Origin: Bacteroidota bacterium
GTDB lineage: Bacteria > Bacteroidota > Bacteroidia > Bacteroidales > SKPS01
Direction: 5' to 3'
DNA length: 64,000 bases
Assembly: GCA_022709695.1 (NCBI GenBank)
Contig: JAKLII010000009.1
Span: 108,925-172,924, forward strand
Made by a program: the position numbers and the translations under genes. The notes under the pieces were generated by a model. It saw nothing but the letters and a program-made list of their open reading frames with translations, was not told the origin of the DNA and did no database searches. This document shows positions 8,393 through 15,808 of the stretch, one piece after another (positions within the stretch are counted from its first letter, which is position 1; every line of letters begins with the position of its first letter).

Positions 8393-8918
8393 TTTCCTAT
8401 CTTAACGTTATAGTATCTTGTCAACCTTGCAGCCAACGGCAGTTTGTCTAAAAACCTCGATTCCGGGGTTATGAGGATCAAATGTAAGCATGTTTGAGAT
8501 AGGTAGTATATGAGGTTGGTAATTTTTGTTTCAAAACTTCCAGGGTGGCAAAATGGCCGTTTTTAGCCCTGCAAGTGGCAAATAGACGCAAAAGATACGA
8601 ACACATTATGAATAAAGCTGCTAAAAACCAGGAAAAACCCAACCTGACCAACCCACAAGGTGGGTTGGATAATAATAGCTCTGGATCGCATCCGGCTGGA
8701 ATGCGCCCCAACCATCAGGCTCAAAGGGGTCAACATGCTCCGGTTTATCTACCAGTGTGCTGCCACGCAGCCGATTCCTCCCTCAAAGCATTTCTAAACG
8801 ACGACAAGCACATGGCTCAACTTCCAACGATGGCGGGTTGTTGTTCAATACCGACAGGTCGGAACCCGCTTTGCCCGGCTTCGCACCGCTCGAAGTACTA
8901 TTTTTAGCAGCAGGCCTT
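8393..8918. repeat. Junction repeat A4 and spacer
   Basis: A-family repeat at 8443-8510 (TTTGTCTAAAAACCTCG, ATGAGGATCAAATGTA, TTTGAGATAGGTAGTATA). It is preceded by GCAGCCAACGGCAG, which looks like the end of a recombination-site arm. Bases 8640-8700 carry a CCCACAAGGTGGGTTGGAT repeat related to 388-415. No credible gene; from 8877 the second isochorismatase cassette begins. Confidence 0.5.
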
Positions 8919-9576
8919 TTACTTGGATTCCAACAAGTCATTCAAGCTCATTGTATTGCTGCCGTTTTTTTTGTAATAATTCAGCATTTCTTCAATTTTC
9001 CTTTTATCATAACTTGTAATACAATCTGATAAGACTGTAACTTTGTAGTTTTCCTTACACATATTGAATACGGTTGATTTCACACAGGCAATGGCGTCTG
9101 CTCCCGTAATGTAAAATTCGCTTATTTCATTTTTCCTGATAAAGTCTGCGAAATCCTGGCTGGTCAATGCATTGCCTTTGGATTTTTGAAAAATGTTGTT
9201 GGAAACCAAATTCATGTCAGAAACCAATTCAGACCCACGGGTATTGGGTTTGAAAGTCCTTGTGCCGTCAGATAAGTTATAATGCTTTATGTAAACGACA
9301 TGAATTTCGTTTTCCACTGCCCAAACTATTGCCCGATTAACATTGTCAATGATTTCTTTGTAGTTTTTAGTAATGTCATTTTGAATGTCAATTACCACCA
9401 AAGACTTTTTCTGCATAGGATTGTCTTCTTTTATATTTTTTTTCTTACTTTAATTTTCTTTTACATTGTCCATCGCATTGCCGGTTTCCCGCTTGCGGCA
9501 AACTACAATTTGTCTAAGAAGCTCCTTTTCGACCTTCTGAGGATCAAATGTACGTAATTTTGAGTTGGATTGCACA
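8877..9576. repeat. Duplicated cassette, copy 2 (isochorismatase-like gene plus junction repeat)
   Basis: This block matches 5993-6685 over the gene and both flanks: GGCTTCGCACCGCTC on the left and, on the right, CATCGCATTGCCGG and the junction repeat at 9509-9574. That the flanks are shared as well as the gene shows the whole cassette was copied, not just the coding region. Confidence 0.8.
8919..9416 (-). CDS. Isochorismatase-like cysteine hydrolase, copy 2
   Basis: A 165-residue near-twin of the gene at 6036-6533, with the same Asp10, Lys80 and Cys111 triad. Substitutions are mostly conservative (for example I/V, D/E) and avoid the active site, so both copies appear to be under selection or recently duplicated. 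Reaction and substrate are as uncertain as for copy 1. Confidence 0.85.
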   Translation of the reverse strand: MQKKSLVVIDIQNDITKNYKEIIDNVNRAIVWAVENEIHVVYIKHYNLSDGTRTFKPNTRGSELVSDMNLVSNNIFQKSKGNALTSQDFADFIRKNEISEFYITGADAIACVKSTVFNMCKENYKVTVLSDCITSYDKRKIEEMLNYYKKNGSNTMSLNDLLESK

Positions 9577-9864
9577 GAGGGATGTGAATTTCATGAATTG
9601 AAGGCAGAAAATCTGTCATTTCTACTATCCTTTAGATCTTATAGTTTTACAAATGGTTATGAAGGTTTTCTGACCGATTTACGGTCGCCGCCATGTGTCT
9701 AGCAGGGTTGTGAAGCAGCGTCCGCATCCACAGAGAAGAAAACTCATACATGGCAGAAAGATGGCAACTTGCTGCTGCCCGCCCGGAACAGAGCGGTTGT
9801 TTTGTGACGCCATTCCATTTCATACTTTTGTATTTGCCGCGTCAGCAATTTTTTCCTTATTCGC
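9417..9864. repeat. Junction repeat A5 and spacer without gene
   Basis: A-family repeat at 9509-9574 (TTTGTCTAAGAAGCTCC, CCTTCTGAGGATCAAATG). The rest (9577-9864) is of mixed composition; I see no gene, and no clear recombination site of the 124-nt type found further right. Confidence 0.45.
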
Positions 9865-10209
9865 TTATAACTGTTTTGATAATTTTAAATTTCCCAGAGT
9901 ACCCGGATCATATTTATGAATTTTTCCTACCATCGCACATTTCTCCATTAACTCACAATCAGCGCAGGTTTGATAATTTTTTGATTTTACACAACTCCTG
10001 ATCTCACATTGTGAGCAATGTATCATCTTTACTCCTTCTTCCCCGCAACCAGTACATTTTATCATTTCAGCCGAAATATCCGAAACTTTATAATGTACTT
10101 TCCATTTTTCAGTTGTTTCAATAAGTAATTCAATATCATTAGTTACGGTTGCAATTCGTGCATCACAAGTTGCACAATTTAATCCACAACATGCTATTAT
10201 TTTTTCCAT
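9865..10209 (-). CDS. DUF3795 family cysteine-rich protein
   Basis: A 114-residue protein of the DUF3795 type, with cysteine pairs likely to bind zinc: CCGLNCATC at 7-15, then CTGCGEEG (about 52-59), CSQCEIRSC (about 66-74) and CADCELMEKC (about 82-91). Length and cysteine spacing match the family, whose function is unknown. It is the leftmost gene of the regular hairpin-separated cassette array: site 1 (10271-10402) lies directly upstream of its start. Confidence 0.85.
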   Translation of the reverse strand: MEKIIACCGLNCATCDARIATVTNDIELLIETTEKWKVHYKVSDISAEMIKCTGCGEEGVKMIHCSQCEIRSCVKSKNYQTCADCELMEKCAMVGKIHKYDPGTLGNLKLSKQL

Positions 10210-10270
10210 CTAAATATCATTTTAATTGATTAAAAAGCTCTTTTGACTCGTTTAAACCAAAAACGTCAGG

Positions 10271-10402
10271 TGGCACACAATGTTTTGCAACTACCCGAAG
10301 GTGGCTATTTCGAAGCACTTCACTGTCAGCTTGATAGAGGCAGAAAGATTGATTTAACCACTGAACCGCCACTATGGGGTAGGTGCTGTTATAGGGTGTT
10401 TT
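10271..10402 (-). repeat. attC-like site 1
   Basis: Imperfect hairpin arms: GCAACTACCCGAAGGTGGC (10287-10305) pairs with GCCACTATGGGGTAGGTGC (10368-10386), 15 of 19 positions complementary, with a 62-nt loop. GTTATAGGGTGTTTT (10388-10402) on its outer right is the inverted partner of AAAATGCCCTATAAC (11065-11079) at the other end of the next cassette. It lies 21 nt from the stop codon of the gene at 10407. Confidence 0.75.
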
Positions 10403-10406
10403 TATT

Positions 10407-11051
10407 TTATGATACCCAGACATTATATTCCTTTGTTATTGTCCAAATTCCGTTTACTTTCTCAACAAATACAAACATCCCAAATCCACAAAGGCCTGAG
10501 CAATTGTTTTGAAAATAAAAAATTGCTTTTGTTCTGTCAGCATTGTAAATGATTCTAGAATATGAAATTATCCTTTCTCCAATTTCTCTGTCAATTTTTT
10601 GTCCTTTTACGACAGGCGTTAATCTCCAAAGTCCAACATTCGTAATTGAGTCAATTTCAATATTCAATTCTTTTAGTTCGTCTGAAAAAAGCCTGTTGTA
10701 TAACTTTTGAGCATTAGGGTCTTCTAAGTTTAGGCTGTTATTAGGTCTATGATAAAACACAATACTGTCAATTAAGGGAACCAAGACATTTGTAAAATAG
10801 ATGTTTTTAATATATTCTTCAGGTATCTCTCTCCCCTTTAAATTGAAATTGTCGTAGCCAAATTCTCTTATTGCGCCTTGCTGTGGAGTCAAAACCAGAT
10901 GCACAAAAGTCGAGTTAATGATTTTATAGTCATCTACCAATAATGTCTCCGGAATAACTTTTTCAGGCACTTCGTTTGTCTTAGAAACATTGACACCACA
11001 AGACAAAGTAAGCCAAAGAAAAATCGTCAATATATATATTTGTGGTTTCAT
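10407..11051 (-). CDS. Lipoprotein of unknown function (single-gene cassette)
   Basis: A 214-residue protein with a signal peptide and lipobox (LTLSC, Cys18). After a polar linker the soluble part has no recognised domain. The C-terminal strand-rich segment (about 170-214, ending FVFVEKVNGIWTITKEYNVWVS) is a pattern seen in many Bacteroidota hypothetical lipoproteins. The gene is bounded by matching terminal inverted repeats at 10388-10402 and 11065-11079 (13 of 15 complementary), so it is a complete cassette by itself. Confidence 0.65.
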   Translation of the reverse strand: MKPQIYILTIFLWLTLSCGVNVSKTNEVPEKVIPETLLVDDYKIINSTFVHLVLTPQQGAIREFGYDNFNLKGREIPEEYIKNIYFTNVLVPLIDSIVFYHRPNNSLNLEDPNAQKLYNRLFSDELKELNIEIDSITNVGLWRLTPVVKGQKIDREIGERIISYSRIIYNADRTKAIFYFQNNCSGLCGFGMFVFVEKVNGIWTITKEYNVWVS

Positions 11052-11064
11052 GGTGTCGTCACTT

Positions 11065-11210
11065 AAAATGCCCTATAACGTTGACAATATGAAACGGTTG
11101 GGTTTTCGGAGCACGTTCGTATCAACCGAGTAAAAACGCTGGCGCGGAAACTATAAGCCCGCAAACCATTGAACCCCAACTGTTTTATATTGTGTGTTGT
11201 GCAACGTATT
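11065..11210 (-). repeat. attC-like site 2
   Basis: Arms ACAATATGAAACGGTTGGG (11084-11102) and CCCAACTGTTTTATATTGT (11175-11193) are complementary at 17 of 19 positions. Outer cores AAC (11077-11079) and GTT (11196-11198) are 122 nt apart end to end. GTTGTGCAACGTATT (11196-11210) is the inverted partner of AATATGTTGCACAAC (11867-11881), which bounds the next cassette. Confidence 0.85.
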
Positions 11211-11849
11211 TTATACACTGTCAGCTTGATTTTGTAGATATTTCATATACATATCAAATTCTTCATCAGACATCGTCGCTCTATGATATTCAACATCCTC
11301 TTTTTTCCTTAATTCCTCATTCTGTGGATTTTTTAAATAGTCCTCATATGCTTTAATATAATCTGGATGATTTCGAAATTGAATCTTTGTAATTGTCGAC
11401 TCAGGTAGAATTGCTAAAATCAAACCGAATCCACCAATTATTGCAATCCTCGAAAAAATAAGTTTATAGTAATCACTCTTAGATTTCAAGTATTTAATCA
11501 ATGCGATTATTAATATTATCAGAGTAGTTACTAAGCCAGCGATTAAATTTGTATCACCTCCAGGCCAATGTTGTAGTTTAAAAAGTATCCCTATACAAAT
11601 AGCCGCCAGTCCCATACCAAGTCCGATGGCCCCAATAATCCTCAATGCTGAAACACCTTTGTATGAATCCTTTTTAAAAATCGCTCTAAGTCTAATTCCA
11701 TTAAAGAATGCAAATCCAAGAGGATAATAAATACATGCTAAAATTGTCAAAGATATCACGGTTAATATGCTGCCACCCGGTATCAAGACAAGTTTTAAAA
11801 GCAAAGCAATAATTATCACTAATCCTAATATTTTCTCAAGCTTTTTCAT
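11211..11849 (-). CDS. Multi-pass membrane protein with GldL-like LQHWPG motif (single-gene cassette)
   Basis: A 212-residue protein with five or so hydrophobic segments (about 8-27, 30-52, 70-90, 98-115, 130-148) and a charged cytoplasmic tail (about 150-212). The motif LFKLQHWPGGD (about 88-98) between segments recalls the GldL/PorL anchor and the small protein at 6932. The tail is rich in Glu/Lys and helical. Function unknown. The cassette ends at 11196-11210 and 11867-11881 with inverted repeats that match at 14 of 15 positions, the best pair in the array. Confidence 0.65.
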   Translation of the reverse strand: MKKLEKILGLVIIIALLLKLVLIPGGSILTVISLTILACIYYPLGFAFFNGIRLRAIFKKDSYKGVSALRIIGAIGLGMGLAAICIGILFKLQHWPGGDTNLIAGLVTTLIILIIALIKYLKSKSDYYKLIFSRIAIIGGFGLILAILPESTITKIQFRNHPDYIKAYEDYLKNPQNEELRKKEDVEYHRATMSDEEFDMYMKYLQNQADSV

Positions 11850-11866
11850 TGTATCTCGGTCTTTTT

Positions 11867-12016
11867 AATATGTTGCACAACGTTTCGGGGCTTTGCAGCG
11901 GGCGGAACTTGAATATTCTCGCCGTTTCAACCCGTCCATAAAATTATTTAATTTTCCATACGTTTCAAGTTTTCCTGCACTCCGCCTGGTACAAAGCCCC
12001 TGTTAGCCATAGTGCA
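11867..12016 (-). repeat. attC-like site 3
   Basis: Arms GGGGCTTTGCAGCGGGCGGA (11887-11906) and TCCGCCTGGTACAAAGCCCC (11981-12000) pair over GGGGCTTTG and the GGCGGA end with mismatches between. Cores AAC (11879-11881) to GTT (12002-12004) span 126 nt. GTTAGCCATAGTGCA (12002-12016) is the inverted partner of TGCATTGTGGCTAAC (12997-13011). Confidence 0.8.
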
Positions 12017-12032
12017 TTCTTCGTTCATTGTT

Positions 12033-12983
12033 TCAGTCCGTGATTACTAATTTTTGTGTAGCAATTATTTTATTTTCTTGCATCAGTTGCATAAAATATA
12101 ATCCGCTTGGTAAATTGTCACGTTGCAAAGTCAATGTCTGTCCTGAAATATTATTTATTTGTTTTACTTGTTGTCCAACCGAATTGTAAACTGTCAATGT
12201 CGCGTCTTTAAAAAAAACATCTATTTGTAAATTTGTCTTGGTTGAAAATGGGTTAGGATAACAAATTAAACTATTTTCAATATTTATTTCGTCATGCCCA
12301 ACAATCAAATTACAGCCCATTTCAGAATTATAAACGGAAGCAAATAATGTACTTGAGCTGTCTTTAACACAAACAAGGTATCTATCTGTAAAGTCAATGG
12401 CATAAGAACACAACAGTTCAATCAAACCAACACTTGTTCCGATTCCCTCAATAATATATGGGTAATTATTATGGCATTGGCCAAAATTCCATCTTTTTCT
12501 ATACAATCCATCTATTAAAACAGAGTCTACAGATAAAACTATCTTGTTATAGACATAAGGGTCTTGTGTAATAAATCCTTTCATTGTATCGTCAACAACT
12601 AAATTATAATCATAAAGAAGTGAATCAATATTTGTATTTGGGAATACAAAAAATGTTTTATTGGCTATGGAATCATCTCTCAATGCTCCGATATAACCCG
12701 AATTTGGAGGGCCCGGAGGATTCACAGGATTCGTGCAAGATATTGTATCAACTAGTACAAATGATCTATGTATTTTTTTATGAATGTATGAATTAATCAC
12801 CGTATCTCCTGTAGAATAATATTGAAAATAATATTTAGCATAACAGGGGTATTGAAAAGAGTTATTATAATAATAATCCACCCTCCAAATAAATGAATCA
12901 CGGAAAGGATGGTAAACATTTGTCTGTCCATGAACAACTGTCAAGGAAAAGAAGACGGTCAAGAAGAATAAAAGCTTTTTCAT
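12033..12983 (-). CDS. Secreted protein with T9SS type A sorting domain (single-gene cassette)
   Basis: A 316-residue protein with an N-terminal signal peptide (hydrophobic 4-18, cleavage after HGQ) and a C-terminal type A sorting domain of about 75 residues beginning YPNPFSTKTNL and ending LPSGLYFMQL..ATQKLVITD. It should leave through the type IX secretion system. The middle part is strand-rich and unrecognised. I prefer ATG 12983 to 13001 because the upstream ATG lies inside the cassette terminal repeat. The cassette is bounded by 12002-12016 and 12997-13011 (13 of 15 complementary). A T9SS cargo in a mobile cassette only works in a host with T9SS. Confidence 0.8.
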   Translation of the reverse strand: MKKLLFFLTVFFSLTVVHGQTNVYHPFRDSFIWRVDYYYNNSFQYPCYAKYYFQYYSTGDTVINSYIHKKIHRSFVLVDTISCTNPVNPPGPPNSGYIGALRDDSIANKTFFVFPNTNIDSLLYDYNLVVDDTMKGFITQDPYVYNKIVLSVDSVLIDGLYRKRWNFGQCHNNYPYIIEGIGTSVGLIELLCSYAIDFTDRYLVCVKDSSSTLFASVYNSEMGCNLIVGHDEINIENSLICYPNPFSTKTNLQIDVFFKDATLTVYNSVGQQVKQINNISGQTLTLQRDNLPSGLYFMQLMQENKIIATQKLVITD

Positions 12984-12996
12984 AGTACTTTGTTTT

Positions 12997-13145
12997 TGCA
13001 TTGTGGCTAACGTTTCGCAGCTACCCGAAGGGCGGGACTTTTACCACTAAACTTTATTCGGAGAACTGAACTTTCGGCTACCACAAATGTGTCTGCGAAG
13101 CACGAAAACCCGCCTTTGGGGTATGTGCTGTTATAAGCCGTTTTC
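12997..13145 (-). repeat. attC-like site 4
   Basis: Arms GCAGCTACCCGAAGGGCGGG (13017-13036) and CCCGCCTTTGGGGTATGTGC (13109-13128) form an imperfect hairpin. Cores AAC (13009-13011) to GTT (13130-13132) span 124 nt. GTTATAAGCCGTTTTC (13130-13145) is the partner of GAAATGGCAATAAC (13687-13700) with a 2-nt length difference. Its arms resemble those of site 1 in sequence. Confidence 0.8.
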
Positions 13146-13163
13146 TTTGTTTTCATTTGGTTT

Positions 13164-13685
13164 TCAGTCATAAGTCCATTCTGTCAATGTCAAGGTTTTT
13201 GAATTTCTGTCAACCGAAATAATGAGAAAATAATAGGTGTAACACCAACTCTCCGGTTCTATTAATCTTTCATCGTCTTTGTCAAACCAATCTTTTGACA
13301 GTATGTAAAATTCATTGTATGCAATTTCTCTATAAATTTCAAAATACCTGTCGAGTAGTTTCGCAAAATCGTCTCTGTCATCGCCCCAATCTGGTTCATT
13401 TGAAAAGTCAGTAAGGATTTTTGATATTCCTTCTTTGTCTGTTTTTTTAAAATCAGAGATTTTTATCTTGTCAATATCAAATGCTCGTCTAAGAAATCCT
13501 TTGTCGGGTTCCTTTTTAATACAGTCTCTCAAACTGACATAACTGAAATGTTTTGTCCGAATGAAGGTGTCAACAATTTGGTCGTTGTCCAAATGCTTGT
13601 CAGCCGCAAAACCAAACTCTGTCAAGTTTATACCTTGATAGTTTTCGTCAATTTCGATATGTCGTTTGGTTTCGAAGGTTTTCAT
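13164..13685 (-). CDS. Hypothetical protein, 173 aa (single-gene cassette)
   Basis: Not recognised. It is a soluble acidic protein, rich in Asp/Glu and aromatic residues, with no signal peptide. I chose ATG 13685 (14 nt inside the cassette terminal repeat) over the longer start at 13739, because the longer form would read through attC-like site 5 and its repeat. Features that can be seen: a predicted mixed alpha/beta fold and a Trp/Tyr-rich segment (ESWCYTYYFLIISVDRNS, about 145-162) that looks like a core strand. Possibly an immunity-type protein, but there is no direct evidence. Confidence 0.6.
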   Translation of the reverse strand: MKTFETKRHIEIDENYQGINLTEFGFAADKHLDNDQIVDTFIRTKHFSYVSLRDCIKKEPDKGFLRRAFDIDKIKISDFKKTDKEGISKILTDFSNEPDWGDDRDDFAKLLDRYFEIYREIAYNEFYILSKDWFDKDDERLIEPESWCYTYYFLIISVDRNSKTLTLTEWTYD

Positions 13686-13686
13686 T

Positions 13687-13833
13687 GAAATGGCAATAAC
13701 GGTTTTAAATGTAGTGCGTTTGGCATTTCGACGCTCCACTATTTCATTTTAATACTATGTTTATGAATTGCTACCATCTTCATTTTTAGTACTATCTGCC
13801 AAATGCACTATATTTATTGTTGGACTTTTTATG
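13687..13833 (-). repeat. attC-like site 5
   Basis: Arms AGTGCGTTTGGCA (13713-13725) and TGCCAAATGCACT (13797-13809) pair at 12 of 13 positions. Cores AAC (13698-13700) to GTT (13819-13821) span 124 nt. GTTGGACTT (13819-13827) is the exact inverted partner of AAGTCCAAC (14349-14357) at the other end of the next cassette. Confidence 0.8.
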
Positions 13834-13836
13834 TTT

Positions 13837-14331
13837 TTAAAATTTTAATTCCGCATTTATTTTATGTATCAGTTTTCTTTTCTTTTCGGTTTCTCTTTCA
13901 ACTTTTTCAATTGCTTTATTATTATGTTTATTAAGCCAAAATAATGGTAGAAAATTAATTAACCCGAAAATGATGGCAACAGTTTTATGGTTAATTGTTG
14001 CAGAAAAATAGTTCAACGATATGTCATTCGAATTGATGAGAATCCAAAATACAGTTAAAGCTATTATACTTCTAATAATCAATTCCCTGATAGTATTTTC
14101 TTTTTTTATCTTTTGGGGATTAGTATTATATTTCCGGCTAAAAGCATCTTCGATTGAATCAATCAACTCACTTTTGGCTCTTGTAAGTCTTTCTATTTCG
14201 TAATTCCGATCGAAAAGAATATTTCCAGCAAATATTTGAGGATCAATATTGATTCTTTCTTTCTCAGAAAATATTTCAAACAACCTATCGCTGCTTTTTT
14301 CTTTAAAGCTATCTTTCCAATTCAGATTCAT
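13837..14331 (-). CDS. Two-segment membrane protein, unknown (single-gene cassette)
   Basis: A 164-residue protein with two hydrophobic segments (about 85-103 and 117-136) in the middle, a charged helical N-terminal part (1-80) and a Lys/Glu-rich coiled-coil-like C-terminal tail (138-164). No enzyme motif is visible. The layout, soluble helix then helical hairpin in the membrane, is typical of small accessory membrane proteins; no family assigned. Bounded by the cassette repeats at 13819-13827 and 14349-14357. Confidence 0.6.
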   Translation of the reverse strand: MNLNWKDSFKEKSSDRLFEIFSEKERINIDPQIFAGNILFDRNYEIERLTRAKSELIDSIEDAFSRKYNTNPQKIKKENTIRELIIRSIIALTVFWILINSNDISLNYFSATINHKTVAIIFGLINFLPLFWLNKHNNKAIEKVERETEKKRKLIHKINAELKF

Positions 14332-14345
14332 TTGTGATTTAATAT

Positions 14346-14489
14346 ATTAAGTCCAACGGATGGGTATATGAAACGTTTGGCATTTCAAAGCGATTACCTA
14401 TCAAACCGCTACGATGTTTATTAAATGTACTGCATTTAAAATTAGCACTTTCCGCCAAATGTTTTATATACCGTGTTGTGTTTTTGTGC
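14346..14489 (-). repeat. attC-like site 6 (3' end of the CBASS cassette)
   Basis: Arms GGTATATGAAACGTTTGGC (14363-14381) and GCCAAATGTTTTATATACC (14454-14472) are complementary at 17 of 19 positions. Cores AAC (14355-14357) to GTT (14475-14477) span 123 nt. GTTGTGTTTTTGTGC (14475-14489) is the inverted partner of GCATGAAACACAAC (18372-18385), upstream of the queC-like gene: nine matching bases from the core, then an imperfect match. This defines a 3.9-kb cassette holding the five CBASS genes. Confidence 0.8.
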
Positions 14490-14570
14490 TTTATTCTATC
14501 TGTCAAACCATGTGTTGGGGAGACATGCTGTTTAAGCAAATTTGGTCGTGCGGTTGATATGTGTGTTTGC

Positions 14571-15233
14571 TTAATGTGCATGGCTTAAGGAATGCTTTAT
14601 CTCATCCAATTTTCTTTCATAATTATTATCAAGTGTTGCATACCTCCACAAAACTAAATCTACAACTTGTATCTTTTCGGATATATAATCTGAGATTAGT
14701 TTACACAAAGTATGTGGAGAATCAAAACCAATTTTATTAGAAATTCTTAGTAAATGCCTATCAGGTTTGGCAAAATCCAATCCAATATTTTTTGCAAGAT
14801 GATAACAAGTTGTGTCACCAATAAATTTAAACGTTTTAAGAAACATTAATCCTTTATTTTGAATTTGAGACTTAATTTTCTCAAATCCTACAGAATAGAC
14901 TTTTATTGAAGTGTCCAATATTGCACTGATTTTAAGTTTATTATTAAATATTCTTAATAGGTGCTCTTCCAAGGATTTATAATTCCTTGCAATATATTCT
15001 AGATCATTCCAGTTGCAAAGAATCGCATTAATTTTAGGGAATACTTTTGAAACAACTTTATCACTCATTCCTGAGGCTAATACAACCCAGGAATACTCTT
15101 TTAAAAATGTTTTTGCAGTTAAGTCTGAAAAACTCACTTGTTCTTGCCAATCTATTTCATCTGAAAAACCTTTTTGAATAACATAATTTTTAGCTATGAA
15201 ATAGACTCTAGCCAAATTATCAATATTTTCCAT
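14571..15233 (-). CDS. OGG-like HhH-GPD DNA glycosylase homologue (type IV CBASS ancillary, Cap11-like)
   Basis: A 220-residue soluble all-helical protein. The helix-hairpin-helix lies at about 134-150 (FKFIGDTTCYHLAKNIGL) and is followed by KPDRHLLRIS with the conserved catalytic-position Asp158. The position of the Schiff-base lysine of OGG1-type enzymes (Lys in GVGTKVAD) is a Thr here, so a lyase activity is not expected. OGG-like proteins are one of the three ancillary families that define type IV CBASS. It is the last gene of the operon, 7 nt after the SLATT gene. Its role in defence is not known to me. Confidence 0.8.
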   Translation of the reverse strand: MENIDNLARVYFIAKNYVIQKGFSDEIDWQEQVSFSDLTAKTFLKEYSWVVLASGMSDKVVSKVFPKINAILCNWNDLEYIARNYKSLEEHLLRIFNNKLKISAILDTSIKVYSVGFEKIKSQIQNKGLMFLKTFKFIGDTTCYHLAKNIGLDFAKPDRHLLRISNKIGFDSPHTLCKLISDYISEKIQVVDLVLWRYATLDNNYERKLDEIKHSLSHAH

Positions 15234-15240
15234 CTCAGTT

Positions 15241-15807
15241 TTATTTTGTTTTAAATGTTTTGTCGAAAAAAAATAAAAATTTTATCACAAAATACGGTTT
15301 TCCCTTATGTTTGTCAATAAATTTACTTAACTCAACCTTTTTATAATGCTTTGCTTTAAGATTATTAAATTTCCTGTCAGGTATTTTGGGTATTGTTTCA
15401 TTTATCTGATTGTAAAGTTCATCAAATAACTCTGACTTATGCGTTAAGGCAGATGAATCCTCAATTTTCAAAATTGACCTTAACTCATTTAGTAACCTAG
15501 ATAATTGATTAACAGCTTGTAAATGTTGCTCGCTCTTTTTTGACCATTCTATAAGCATAAATACAACAGATAATAGAAAAATTAAGAAAGATGATATAGA
15601 AACAATATTCTTAATATTTGTAGCATCTAAACCTGTAAATGAAAGATAATCATAATCAAAGAATATAAATACATTTAATATAATGGCAGTCAATAGGAAA
15701 AATATATTACCTACAAGAGTTTTGAATTTAAAACGATGATGCAATACAGAATGCATTGATATCATCATATTGATTACTCTATATTTTCTTTCTAATTCTT
15801 CTTTCAT
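15241..15807 (-). CDS. SLATT-domain 2TM membrane effector (CBASS)
   Basis: A 188-residue protein with two adjacent transmembrane helices, about 30-53 and 64-86, preceded by a helix containing HSVLHHRFKFK. This His/Arg-rich run leading into TM1 is the mark of the SLATT family (SMODS- and SLOG-associated 2TM effectors). The rest (about 90-188) is a cytosolic helical domain. SLATT proteins are predicted to form pores or disrupt the membrane when a cyclic nucleotide signal is sensed. Start 15807 lies one base beyond the CD-NTase stop; a longer in-frame start at 15858 would overlap it by 50 nt and is less likely. Confidence 0.85.
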   Translation of the reverse strand: MKEELERKYRVINMMISMHSVLHHRFKFKTLVGNIFFLLTAIILNVFIFFDYDYLSFTGLDATNIKNIVSISSFLIFLLSVVFMLIEWSKKSEQHLQAVNQLSRLLNELRSILKIEDSSALTHKSELFDELYNQINETIPKIPDRKFNNLKAKHYKKVELSKFIDKHKGKPYFVIKFLFFFDKTFKTK

Positions 15808-15808
15808 A

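Noticed and set aside
10217..10423. 68-residue minus-strand open frame between DUF3795 and the lipoprotein gene
   Set aside because: It lies entirely in attC-like site 1; such frames (also 14339-14581) result from the hairpin sequence and lack family or coding signals.
10271..14489. CRISPR array
   Set aside because: Repeated sites are spaced by whole genes and differ in sequence; there are no short identical repeats with unique spacers and no cas gene.
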